Source: Candidatus Calescibacterium sp.
GTDB taxonomy: Bacteria; Calescibacteriota; Calescibacteriia; Calescibacteriales; Calescibacteriaceae
Assembly (NCBI GenBank): GCA_025060505.1
Contig: JANXBU010000001.1
Span: forward strand, 1 to 64,000
Length of the DNA stretch: 64,000 bases
Direction of reading: 5' to 3'
Under the pieces are notes generated by a model that had not been told where the DNA came from, ran no database searches, and worked only from the letters and a program-made list of their open reading frames with translations. Shown piece after piece: positions 16,218-26,100 of this stretch; position 1 is the stretch's first letter; every line of letters starts with the position of its first letter. Made by a program: the position numbers and the translations under genes.

Positions 16218-17045
16218 TCAAATAAACGGATCCGGTTTTATTTCTAATTTTTCAAAATAATCTTCAAGTATTTTTTTTATTTCTGATTCATCTATTTTAC
16301 CTTCAAGGAATTCTTTAACAATTGAATCTTTTTTCTTTATTTCGTGTAATATTTTTGCAACAAGGTCTGGTCTTTTCTTTATTGTTTTTTCAATTGATTT
16401 TTTTATTCTGAAACTTCTTATTTCTTTGTGGTTTCCTGAAAGGAGAATATCTGGTACTTTATATCCTTCAAATTCTCTTGGACGTGTATATTGTGGATAT
16501 CCGAGTAGATTCAGAGATATTTCTTCGGTACATTCTTTTGATTTAAATCCTTCAAGCAATCTTGCAACAGATTCTATGATGACCAGAGCTGCGGTTTCTC
16601 CTGAATGTATTACATAATCTCCTATTGATATTTCATCATCAATGTAGTGTATAACTCTTGCATCAATTCCTTCGTATCTCCCGCATACTATAACTATATC
16701 TGAATATCCCGACATTTCCTGCGCTTTTTTTTGGTTGAACAGGCTGCCGGAGGGTGTTGTGATTATTTTTATGATTTTATCTCCTTCGGGTTTAATGCTT
16801 CTTATAGCCTTTACTATTGGTTCTATTTTCAAAATCATTCCCTGTCCGCCGCCGTATGGTCTGTCATCAAGAATCTCGTCAAATTTTTTCAGATCTATGA
16901 ATTCAAGGTCTATTATACCATTGCGTATAGCTTTTTCCATAAGTCCGACTTTCAGAGGAGAAGAGAAAAATTCTGGAAAGACTGTTATTATGTGAAACTT
17001 TATTTTTTTTGTTTTGGTTGAGTTTTCGTTTGAATTTGGATCCAT
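16218..17045 (-). CDS. trmD: tRNA (guanine37-N1)-methyltransferase
   Basis: TrmD is the SPOUT-family enzyme that methylates G37 next to the anticodon and prevents +1 frameshifting. The knot region is clear: DRPYGGGQGMILKIEPI, VCGRYEGIDARVIHYIDDEISIGDYVIHSGETAALVIIESVARLL, then LLGYPQYTRPREFEGYKVPDILLSGNH with the catalytic aspartate. The 275-residue protein has a hydrophilic N-terminal extension of about 16 residues before the usual KFHIITVFPEFF start; no internal ATG is available to shorten it. The gene stands alone and is convergent with csrA, whereas in many bacteria trmD lies in an rpsP-rimM-trmD-rplS operon. Confidence 0.96.
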   Translation of the reverse strand: MDPNSNENSTKTKKIKFHIITVFPEFFSSPLKVGLMEKAIRNGIIDLEFIDLKKFDEILDDRPYGGGQGMILKIEPIVKAIRSIKPEGDKIIKIITTPSGSLFNQKKAQEMSGYSDIVIVCGRYEGIDARVIHYIDDEISIGDYVIHSGETAALVIIESVARLLEGFKSKECTEEISLNLLGYPQYTRPREFEGYKVPDILLSGNHKEIRSFRIKKSIEKTIKKRPDLVAKILHEIKKKDSIVKEFLEGKIDESEIKKILEDYFEKLEIKPDPFI

Positions 17046-17121
17046 CTGATTTTGTTTTATTTAATTAATTACCAGGAGAACTTTTGACTAAAAGTTTGGA
17101 AACATACAATCTTATATTCAT

Positions 17122-17895
17122 CTACTTCTTACTTTTGAGTTTGAGATATATGAATCTGAATCTTTCTATTGATGTATAGAGAGATCCAATAAGTATGAGT
17201 GTTACCGATATAGTAATAAATATAATTTTCTTTGTCAGAAGGTAGAATAATGAATCAAGAAGTAATCCGGTAAATATCAGAAAGATTCTTTCTTGTCTTC
17301 TCATGATTCCTTCCTCTGATAGTATTCCGAGAGACTCTCCGCGAGACCTTATGTAGCTTACAAGTATAGAGAATCCAAGAGCAAGTACTGTTATACTCGC
17401 GGGAATTTGGTAGTTGTTTTGAATATACATAATAGATATGGAAGAGAATATTGCGATTTCTCCTATTCTATCGAGGACAGAATCAATGAATGCTCCGGAC
17501 GGACTTACTCTGTTGTTGGTCCGGGCTGATTTTCCATCTAAAATATCCATAAATCCTCCAAGTAATACAAGAATACTCCCGAGGGATACAAAGTTGAGAG
17601 ATATTGAGACCGCTGCTCCAATACTGAGTATCATTCCGGAAATAGATATTTTTATTGGATCTATGTTCTTCGGAAATGCATCAAAAACTTTGCTTGCAAT
17701 CCATATAATCCATTCTCCTAAGAATTTATATATTTTTTTTATTGTCCGGGGATATCCACTTGCATATTTTCTTATTCTTTCTTCTTCATATTTTTCTATT
17801 TCTGTCTTTTGGAAAGAAAACGAATATATTATTAGCGAAAAAGCTATTACCCCCAATAATGCAGATGATACATAGAAGTTTATTCTTTCTAACAT
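17122..17895 (-). CDS. CDP-alcohol phosphatidyltransferase family membrane protein
   Basis: This integral membrane enzyme condenses a CDP-linked lipid or polyol with an alcohol to make a phospholipid headgroup or polyol phosphodiester. The family signature DxxDGxxARx8Gx3Dx3D is complete: [14 protein letters not shown] followed by [10 protein letters not shown], which supplies the four metal-binding aspartates. About six hydrophobic helices surround it. The start is the ATG at 17895 ([16 protein letters not shown]). An upstream in-frame start at 18081 would run antisense into rplL and is not believable. The substrate (inositol phosphate, glycerol phosphate or another polyol) cannot be told from the sequence. 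It follows no lipid operon; rplL starts divergently about 106 bases away. Confidence 0.87.
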   Translation of the reverse strand: MLERINFYVSSALLGVIAFSLIIYSFSFQKTEIEKYEEERIRKYASGYPRTIKKIYKFLGEWIIWIASKVFDAFPKNIDPIKISISGMILSIGAAVSISLNFVSLGSILVLLGGFMDILDGKSARTNNRVSPSGAFIDSVLDRIGEIAIFSSISIMYIQNNYQIPASITVLALGFSILVSYIRSRGESLGILSEEGIMRRQERIFLIFTGLLLDSLFYLLTKKIIFITISVTLILIGSLYTSIERFRFIYLKLKSKK

Positions 17896-17967
17896 TTTAA
17901 AGAAAATAATACTAAATAATAAAAACGGAATTTTTCTGTTTTTATGTTTTTTTTGTTGTATTTTTTT

Positions 17968-17973
17968 TATAAT
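17968..17973 (+). promoter_or_regulatory. TATAAT -10 box of the rplL-rpoB-rpoC operon
   Basis: A perfect TATAAT lies 28 bases upstream of the rplL ATG with a Shine-Dalgarno sequence between them, so this transcript would have a conventional short leader. The -35 region is poor (a T-rich TGTTTT at 17-base spacing). Confidence 0.5.
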
Positions 17974-17986
17974 CAAAAGCATACTT

Positions 17987-17994
17987 GAGGAGGG
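17987..17994 (+). promoter_or_regulatory. Shine-Dalgarno of rplL
   Basis: GAGGAGGG lies seven bases before the rplL ATG at 18002 and is among the strongest sites in the window, as expected for a protein made in several copies per ribosome. Confidence 0.8.
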
Positions 17995-18001
17995 ATCTAT
18001 T

Positions 18002-18433
18002 ATGGCAGAGCAACTTAAAACAGAGGAATTAGAAATGACAGAAAAGGTAAAGGGTATAGTAGATGCAATAAGCTCGCTCAATGTTATGGAGTTAGTTCAG
18101 CTTGTTAAAGCTCTTGAAAAAACTTTTGGAATTTCAGGAGTTCCGATAGCAGCTGCTCCGGTTGGGCAACCATCTGCTGGCGCAGCAGCTCCAGCTGAAA
18201 AACAAGAAGAACAAAAACAAAAAACCTTCAATGTTGTTCTCAAAGATGCAGGTCCAAATAAACTCCAGATAATAAAAGAAATAAGAGCGATACTTCCTAA
18301 TCTCAATATAAAGGAAGCAAAAGACTTCGTTGAGGCTCTTCCAAAAGTTGTCAAAGAAGGAGTTTCTGAAGCGGAAGCTAAGGAACTTAAAGAAAGGCTT
18401 GAAAAAGTCGGAGCCAAGGTAGAGCTTACATAA
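18002..18433 (+). CDS. rplL: 50S ribosomal protein L7/L12
   Basis: L7/L12 forms the stalk that recruits translation GTPases. The 143-residue protein has the three usual parts. The N-terminal dimerisation helix has [26 protein letters not shown]. An alanine/glutamine-rich hinge follows ([19 protein letters not shown]). The C-terminal globular domain has [40 protein letters not shown] and [18 protein letters not shown]. It is about a dozen residues longer at the N-terminus than typical; a later ATG at codon 12 (MTEKVKGIV) is possible but has no ribosome binding site. rplJ (L10), its near-universal upstream partner, is missing here, and rpoB follows 62 bases later. Confidence 0.96.
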   Translation: MAEQLKTEELEMTEKVKGIVDAISSLNVMELVQLVKALEKTFGISGVPIAAAPVGQPSAGAAAPAEKQEEQKQKTFNVVLKDAGPNKLQIIKEIRAILPNLNIKEAKDFVEALPKVVKEGVSEAEAKELKERLEKVGAKVELT

Positions 18434-18495
18434 ATTTTCTGATTTTTTAGCTATAAAAAGTATAACCTTTAATTTATAAAAGTTTTCTCAAATTT

Positions 18496-21400
18496 ATGGT
18501 AAAGCAAACTAACCAAAACCTACAAGAGCTTGGCGTATATCCATATTATCTCGGCGAACTAAATCAAAGATTCTCTCCAAGTGGGTATAAGCTTCAAATA
18601 GACATACCAGATCTCCTTTCTCTACAAAAAGAATCTTACGATATATTCCTTGGAGAAAAAGGTGATAAGAAAAACTCCGGTATTCATGAGGTTCTTTCTT
18701 CGCTTGTATTTGAAGTTCCAGGTAGAAAGCTTGAGTATCTTGATTTTCAAATTGACCCACCAAGATACACACCAGAAGAATGTAAGATAAGAGAGCTTAC
18801 TTACTCCTCTATAATGAAAGTGAAGTTCAGACTGACGATTTTTGAAGATAAGACCAACGAAAAACCAAAGGAAATAATAGAAGACTGGGTCTATTTCGGA
18901 GAGATACCTCGTATGTCTCCAAGATGTTCTTTCATAATTGCGGGAACAGAAAAAGTTATAGTGAACCAGCTTCATAAATCTCCCGGAGTTTACTTTGAGT
19001 ACGATAAATACAAAATGAAAACTACTCTGAAATTTGTTCCTGTTGCTCGTATTGTGCCATACAAAGGAATGTGGATTGATTTTGACTTCGATCTCAAGGA
19101 TATTCTTCATGTTAGATTGAGAAAGAAAAAGAGAATAAACGCTTGGATATTCCTCAGGGCCATAGGTCTTGATCTTGAAGACCTTCTGCCAATATATGAA
19201 GTTGAGGAGATACTTCTGAAACCAAATGCAAATTCTTATGATATTTTTCTTGAGATAAAACCAGATGTTCTTAGGTACAAGAGAGCTTCGCTTGACTATA
19301 ATGTTGGGGGCTCATCTCTCAAAAAGGGAGGTAAATTTACTCTACCATTTATAAGAGAGCTAATGGAGAAAGATAATGAATATATTTACAGAGAAGGAGA
19401 GAGATACTTTTTGAAGGTTTCAGAGGAGAAATTTGATCCAACCAAGAGAAAGAATTACGGGACACACGTTTTAGCAAAGAATATGGCAGGAACTTCAGCT
19501 GGTCAGGAGATAGATCCGGTTCTTTTGAACGAATTTTTCAAGAAGGGTATATATAGGATTCCCGTGGTATGGTATGATGATGTTTTCATATCTGGATCTA
19601 TTGTGAGGACATACAGGGAGATGGAGAGAAAACACAAGGTAAAGACACAGGAAGATGCAGCTGTTGAATTTTACAGAAGAACTCGTCCTGGTGAACCGAC
19701 AGATCCGAAACTCATTTCAGAGTATGTGAGAGGTATGTTCATGAAGCCGGACAAGTTCAATCTTTCAAGAGTAGGAAGAATCAGAATTGTAAGGAGACTC
19801 GGATTAGATTTTCCGATTGAGATACGAATAGACGGAGAAGGCAAGATATTCAAGAGTTATAATAGAAAGTTGATGAGATACCAGGTTTTATCTCAGGGTT
19901 TTCAGGTTGGAGATACATATCTGAACGAGGGATTGCGAATGAGCGACGAATATTTGGATTTAATAGAAAAGGAAAAAGTAGAATGGATCCCGATTTCGGA
20001 TAGAGAACTTTTTGAGTACTCTACGGTTGAGGATATACTTGACGAAAAAGGTAGAGTTTTGGTAAGCAAATCATATAACATAAATAAAGATAATATAGGG
20101 GAGCTAATAAGGTATGCAAAGACAAAAGGTGGGATTTCGTTCAGAGCATATTGGTACCCAGAGGGTTTGACATATCTTGATATAGTTGAGGTTATAAGGT
20201 ATCTTTTTGATCTGAGAGCTGGAAAACCAGATAAGAAGATAGATGATGTAGATAACCTTGCAAACAGAAGAGTAAGATCTGTTGGAGAGTTGTGCAAGCT
20301 TGAGCTTCAGCGTGGTATTGAGAGAATAAGAAAAACTATATACGAGAAATTACAGAAGTTGGATCTTGAAACAAAGGGGCTAAGAGATATTGTAAATTTC
20401 AAGCCAGCGGCATCTGCACTTCGAGAATTTTTCGCGATGGGTCAGCTTGTTCAGTTTCTTGACAACACAAACCCTCTTTCTGAACTTACTCACAAAAGAA
20501 GACTTTCTGCTTTGGGAACAGGGGGACTCAGAAGAGAAACAGCAGGAATAGAAGCAAGAGATGTTCACTCATCTCACTATGGTAAGATATGTCCTGTTGA
20601 AACTCCAGAGGGTCAGAATGTTGGACTTATCACATCTATGGCAATTTTCTCAAAAATAGATGAGCTTGGGCTTCTGCAGACTCCTTATAGAAAAGTTCAG
20701 AACGGATATGTGACAGACAAAGTGGAGTATCTTTCAGCAATTGAGGAGGAGAAATTTGCAATAGCTCCTTGGGGTGTTGAGATTGATAAAGAAGGAAGAA
20801 TTGTTCCGGAGTATCTTCCTGCAAGAGTTGGAACTGAGATAAAGCTTTGCAAGAGAGAAGACATAAATTATATAGATGCGGTTCCATTTCAGATACTCGG
20901 AGTTTCTGCTTCCCTGATTCCGTTTTTTGAGCATGATGACTCAAACAGAGCACTTATGGGAGCAAACATGCAAAGGCAGGCTGTTCCTCTTATATCAACG
21001 GAGGCACCACTTGTTGGTACGGGACTTGAAGGAATAGTTGCTAAAAACGCTCTAGCCGTTATCACAGCAAAACACTCCGGATGGGTCAAGTATGTTGACT
21101 CATCAAGAATTGTTATAGAAATAGATGATCCAGAACACATTGAGCTAAAAGGTCAGGCAGACATATATAATCTTGTAAAGTGGGCCAGAACTAATCAGTC
21201 CACCTGTCTTTATCAAAGACCAATCGTTAGACTTGGTGAGTATGTGAAGGCTGGACAAGTTATCGCAGACGGATCTTCAACCGCTGGAGGTGAGCTTGCT
21301 CTTGGCAAAAACATACTTGTTGCAATAATGAGTTGGCGAGGATATAACTTTGAGGACTCAATAGTTATTTCAGAGAGACTTGTGTATGACGATGTGTTTA

Positions 21401-23166
21401 CATCTGTTCACCTTGAAGAGCTGTCGGTTGATGTGAGAGAAACAAAATACGGACCTGAGGAAACTACAAGAGATCTTTCAACAGTTTCTCAGGATCTTCT
21501 TGTTCATCTTGATGAAGATGGAATCGTAAGAGAAGGAGTTTTTGTAAATCCGGGCGATATTCTAGTAGGGAAGCTAACACCTGTGCCGGAGGTTCCGCTG
21601 ACTCCAGAAGAGAGATTGATAAAGTCAATATTTGCAAAAAGTCCAGAGAGTGTCAGAGAAAACTTCCTGAGGTGTCCGCCAGATATAAAAGGTATTGTTA
21701 TAGGAGTTCACATTCATTACAGAAAGAACATAGTCAAAGATCAAAGAATAAAGGATCAGGAAGAAGCTCTGATTGCAAAGGTCAAGAAAGATATGGCGGA
21801 TGCAGTGGAGATATTAAGAGGTCAGTTGTGGGAGAACATGCGCCAGTATATACTCGGAATAAGAATATTGTCTACACTCAAGATAGATAAGGATGAGTTT
21901 TCTGAAAACGACCAGAGATTCAGAGAGGCGTTTGTTACAAAGCTTAAATCATACAAAGACATATCAAACATGATAAAGTTTGTAGAATCACTTAGAGGAC
22001 ATATAGATGACTTTTCTATTGATAACATAAAGAGAGCGATAGAAGAATTCAGTCATAGGGAGGAGATGCTCAAGAAGATATATGAAGACAAAATATCGGA
22101 GATAAAGAAGGGAGAAGAACTTCCACCGGGTGTTCTCAAGAGAATAAGAATAATGATAGCGTCAAAGAGGAAGGTGCAGGTTGGAGATAAGTTCTCTGGT
22201 AGGCACGGTAACAAAGGAGTTGTGTCAGTTATACTTCCAGTTGAGGATATGCCGTTTATGCCAGACGGAACTCCAATAGATATGATAATGAGTCCGCTTG
22301 GGATTCCTTCAAGAATGAATGTTGGACAGCTTCTTGAACTCCAACTTGGGTGGATATCAAAAGAGCTTGGGAAGAAGATAGGGGAGATAGCTTCTTCTTT
22401 ACGTGATCAATATATAAGAGAGAACTCCGGTGAGATAAAGAAAAAGATAAAAGAATTTCTTACAAACGGTGTTCAGAATCAAATGCTTGAGAATTTCTTC
22501 AAGTATGTAGATGAGATGGATTCAGACGCTCTGGTAAAATTTCTCAGAGAAGCCCAGAAACTCGGGGTAAGATTCGGAGTTTTCCCTTTTATTTCTCCGA
22601 AAGAGGAAGAGATCAGAGGATTTTCGAAGATACTTGGTATTCCAGAATCTTCTGCTGTTGATCTTAGAGACGGGATAACCGGTGATTACTTCGGTGATAA
22701 TATAACAGTTGGAGTTATGTACATACTTAAGCTTGTACATATGGTGGAGGATAAGATACATTCAAGGTCAACGGGTCCATATTCTCTCATTACACAGCAA
22801 CCGCTTGGAGGAAAATCAAGAGGTGGAGGTCAGAGATTCGGAGAGATGGAGGTCTGGGCACTTGAAGCTTACGGAGCATCTTACACGCTACAGGAGATGC
22901 TATCTGTTAAATCAGATGATATTTCCGGAAGGGAAAGAATAATTCACAATATAATCGAAGGAAAACCAATATACGAGCCATCAATTCCAGAGTCTTTTCT
23001 TGTTCTTGTAAAAGAGCTTCAATCTATGGGCTTTGATATAGAACTCTTATCAAAGAGAGATATAGAAGAGATGAAAATGAAAAAAGAGGAAGAAGAAACA
23101 CAAGATGGGAGTGGCATCAAAAAAGATATTGAGAAGAAGAAGTTAAGGAAAGTTCAGAAGAAATAA
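18496..23166 (+). CDS. rpoB: DNA-directed RNA polymerase, beta subunit
   Basis: RpoB forms one pincer of RNA polymerase and carries the rifampicin pocket. The 1556-residue protein is about 200 longer than the Escherichia coli subunit. Landmarks are the rifampicin cluster around residues 645-675 (GQLVQFLDNTNPLSELTHKR), RDVHSSHYGKICPVETPEGQ, SWRGYNFEDSIVISERL, GDKFSGRHGNKGVVS, and the C-terminal PLGGKSRGGGQRFGEMEVWALEAYGA. A long helical insertion lies between ILVGKLTPVPE and the GDKFSGRHGNKG block, as in proteobacterial enzymes. The last 30 residues are a lysine/glutamate-rich tail. At the position of E. coli S512 there is valine (V652), and at N518 threonine (T658). No clear Shine-Dalgarno sequence precedes the ATG at 18496; translation may follow from rplL. 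Confidence 0.98.
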   Translation: MVKQTNQNLQELGVYPYYLGELNQRFSPSGYKLQIDIPDLLSLQKESYDIFLGEKGDKKNSGIHEVLSSLVFEVPGRKLEYLDFQIDPPRYTPEECKIRELTYSSIMKVKFRLTIFEDKTNEKPKEIIEDWVYFGEIPRMSPRCSFIIAGTEKVIVNQLHKSPGVYFEYDKYKMKTTLKFVPVARIVPYKGMWIDFDFDLKDILHVRLRKKKRINAWIFLRAIGLDLEDLLPIYEVEEILLKPNANSYDIFLEIKPDVLRYKRASLDYNVGGSSLKKGGKFTLPFIRELMEKDNEYIYREGERYFLKVSEEKFDPTKRKNYGTHVLAKNMAGTSAGQEIDPVLLNEFFKKGIYRIPVVWYDDVFISGSIVRTYREMERKHKVKTQEDAAVEFYRRTRPGEPTDPKLISEYVRGMFMKPDKFNLSRVGRIRIVRRLGLDFPIEIRIDGEGKIFKSYNRKLMRYQVLSQGFQVGDTYLNEGLRMSDEYLDLIEKEKVEWIPISDRELFEYSTVEDILDEKGRVLVSKSYNINKDNIGELIRYAKTKGGISFRAYWYPEGLTYLDIVEVIRYLFDLRAGKPDKKIDDVDNLANRRVRSVGELCKLELQRGIERIRKTIYEKLQKLDLETKGLRDIVNFKPAASALREFFAMGQLVQFLDNTNPLSELTHKRRLSALGTGGLRRETAGIEARDVHSSHYGKICPVETPEGQNVGLITSMAIFSKIDELGLLQTPYRKVQNGYVTDKVEYLSAIEEEKFAIAPWGVEIDKEGRIVPEYLPARVGTEIKLCKREDINYIDAVPFQILGVSASLIPFFEHDDSNRALMGANMQRQAVPLISTEAPLVGTGLEGIVAKNALAVITAKHSGWVKYVDSSRIVIEIDDPEHIELKGQADIYNLVKWARTNQSTCLYQRPIVRLGEYVKAGQVIADGSSTAGGELALGKNILVAIMSWRGYNFEDSIVISERLVYDDVFTSVHLEELSVDVRETKYGPEETTRDLSTVSQDLLVHLDEDGIVREGVFVNPGDILVGKLTPVPEVPLTPEERLIKSIFAKSPESVRENFLRCPPDIKGIVIGVHIHYRKNIVKDQRIKDQEEALIAKVKKDMADAVEILRGQLWENMRQYILGIRILSTLKIDKDEFSENDQRFREAFVTKLKSYKDISNMIKFVESLRGHIDDFSIDNIKRAIEEFSHREEMLKKIYEDKISEIKKGEELPPGVLKRIRIMIASKRKVQVGDKFSGRHGNKGVVSVILPVEDMPFMPDGTPIDMIMSPLGIPSRMNVGQLLELQLGWISKELGKKIGEIASSLRDQYIRENSGEIKKKIKEFLTNGVQNQMLENFFKYVDEMDSDALVKFLREAQKLGVRFGVFPFISPKEEEIRGFSKILGIPESSAVDLRDGITGDYFGDNITVGVMYILKLVHMVEDKIHSRSTGPYSLITQQPLGGKSRGGGQRFGEMEVWALEAYGASYTLQEMLSVKSDDISGRERIIHNIIEGKPIYEPSIPESFLVLVKELQSMGFDIELLSKRDIEEMKMKKEEEETQDGSGIKKDIEKKKLRKVQKK

Positions 23167-23183
23167 ATTTTAATTCTTAAGAG

Positions 23184-23190
23184 AAGGAGG
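23184..23190 (+). promoter_or_regulatory. Shine-Dalgarno of rpoC
   Basis: AAGGAGG lies eight bases before the rpoC ATG at 23199, in the 32-base gap after rpoB. Confidence 0.8.
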
Positions 23191-23198
23191 ATAAATTT

Positions 23199-26100
23199 AT
23201 GGAAGCAATAACGAAAAGAAGTATAAATGACATAGAGGCAATAAGAATTTCCATAGCTTCTGCGGAAAAGATATCAAAGTTAGCGCATGGTGAAGTAAGG
23301 AAACCAGATACTATAAACTATAGAACCGGCAAACCTGAAAGAGATGGACTATTTTGTGCAAAGATATTTGGTCCCGTAAACGATTTTGAGTGCCTGTGCG
23401 GAAAATACAAGGGACCAAGATATAGAGGCCATACTTGTGAGCGCTGCGGAGTTGAGGTTACAACGAGAAGGACAAGAAGAGAAAGATTGGGTAAAATAAC
23501 TTTGGTTTATCCAGTGGTTCATATATGGTTTCTCAAAGTTCCGCCAAATCCGATATCTACTATTCTTGACATATCTGTGAAAGATATAGAAGATATAACT
23601 AATTTTAGTGGTTGGGTCATAGTGCAGCCGCCAGAAAAAATTGCAAAGTTCTCTCTGAAAGATGAACAGAAAGAAGAGATGATACAAGAGCTCAAGAATC
23701 AGGTCAACATAAGAGATGTAGACTTTAACAAGAGATACTCTCGTCATATAGACCAGATAATGAAAATAGATGTTCTTCTTAAGCACATGGCTATAAGAAG
23801 AAAAATCATAGATGTACTTTTTGACAAAGAGATTTTGCAAAAGAAAAGTTTGGAGCTGCTATGCAAGAAGGTTTTATCTTCTATATCAGAGTTCAAGGAT
23901 GTAAAGGAAGTTGATGATATAACAAGGTACTTGCAGAGCGTCTTGCAGAAACTAGACTCTTCAAGTGACTCGGAGAAACTATTTGAAGAAAAGAGAAAGG
24001 AACTTATATTGAATGCTATAAAATTTACAGAGTATCTTATAGTAGAAAGAGAGATAATAGGATTACTTATAAAGTTTTTCCCAGAGATTTTCTCACCGAT
24101 AACATTGATAGGAGGGCTTGGAGGAGATAGTATAAGGGCATTTGATGACAAGAACATAGTTGTAGAGAAAGAGTCATTTGGAAAAGATCAGTTTGCTTTT
24201 GTTATTAGTAAAAAAGGAGCTGGTATAAAAGAGAAAGTTCCACAGAACTTTATAGTTGGGTCTGGTGCGGAAACAATAAGGTATATTCTCAAAAATCTAA
24301 ATTTCTCAGTTTTATTGGAGACTGTGAAAGCTGAGATCTCAGCTGTTCAGGAAAAAGAGGGTGCAGATGACACAAAATCATCTAGCTTTGTAAAGCTGTC
24401 AAGAAGACTCAGAGTTATATCTGGTTTCATCTCAAATGCAGAGTCATCAAAGCCGGAGGATATGATATTTGAGGTTATACCTGTTTTACCACCGGAGCTC
24501 AGACCAATAGTTCAGCTTGAAGGAGGAAGAATAGCAAGAAGTGATCTTAATGAATTCTATAGAATGATAATTCAGAGAAACATTCGCCTTGGCAAGATAA
24601 AGAAACTTCTTGAGATAGGTATTGGAGTTCCGGACTCAGTTATAGAAAATGAAATAAGACTCCTTCAAAATGCTGTTGATTCTCTGATAGATTCATCAAA
24701 GACAAAGAAGCAAGCTACATCAAGAACAGGAATGACTCTTCGATCTCTGGCAGATATAATAAAGGGTAAGTATGGTAGATTCAGACAAAACCTTTTGGGA
24801 AAGAGAACTGATTTTTCAGCCAGAAGTGTGATAGTGGTTGGACCAGATCTCAAGCTTCATCAGATAGCTGTTCCGAAGGAGATAGCCCTTGAACTTTTCA
24901 AACCTTTTATACTCTGGTGGTTGATAGACAAGAGAATAGTGACATCAGTTAAGGAAGCCAGAAAACTTTTTGACGAGAAAAAATATATAGCCTTAAGCGG
25001 TAAAGATGATGAATATGCGAAGTATTTATTTCAGGCTTTGGAAGATGTCATAAAAGAAAAGTTAATTCTTGCGAACAGAGCTCCAACGCTCCATAGAATG
25101 AATGTTCAAGCATTTGAGGTTGTGCTAACCGAAGGAAAGGCTATAAGGCTTCATCCACTTGTATGTACCGCTTATAATGCAGATTTTGATGGAGACCAGA
25201 TGGGTTTATTCCTTCCGCTTTCAATACATTCTCAGACAGAAGCCCGTGTTCTTATGCTTTCAACTCACCAGATACTCTCTCCTGCTCACGGAGGTCCAAT
25301 TGTATATCCGACACAAGATCAGGTTATGGGGATATTCTGGATGACAGTTGATTTTCCAGGTAAAAAGGGAGAAGGGAAGCTTTTCTCATCGGCAAGAGAG
25401 GTTTTTATGGCTTATGTTAATGGGGAAGTTGATCTACAATCAAGGATAAAATGTCTCATAACTTGCCAATGTTCAAAATGTCAAGGAAAAGAGAAAATAT
25501 ACAGTACCACACCCGGAAGAGTTATTTTTTATCACGACATACTACCGAAGAAGCTGTGTTTTGAACTCGTAAACAAACCTCTTGGAAAGAAAGAAATAAT
25601 AGAGCTTATCTCGGTCTCTCGTATGGAAGCAGGCGAGAAGGATACGGTTATTCTGCTCGATAGAATGAAAGACATGGGTTTTGAAATGCTGACAAGATCT
25701 GGTTTTACTCTTGGAATACACCACTTCAAGATACCTGCAAAGAAAGAACAGCTTATAAAAGAGGCATCCGAAATAGTCAAGAGTATAGAAGAGAAGTATG
25801 CAAGGAGGTTGATAACATGGGGTGAAAGATATAACAGGATAACGCAAATTTGGCTTGAGTACACAGAAAGGATAGGAAAAGCTGTTCGTGAAGAGCTTTC
25901 TTATGAGGATTATGATGTGAATGGAAAGACAGAGAGATGGTATTCAAAGAACCCAGCTTTCCTTATGGTGCACTCTGGATCAAGGGGTTCGTATGAGCAG
26001 ATGAAACAGATAAATGGAGTCAGAGGAATAGTTGCAAAGCCAACAGGTGAGCTTATAGAGTTCCCAATTCTTTCTAATCTCAGAGAAGGTCTCTCTCCAC

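Noticed and set aside
17896-18081. 62-residue N-terminal extension of the phosphatidyltransferase ORF
   Set aside because: It lies antisense to the rplL gene and its promoter, and the next ATG gives a normal family start.
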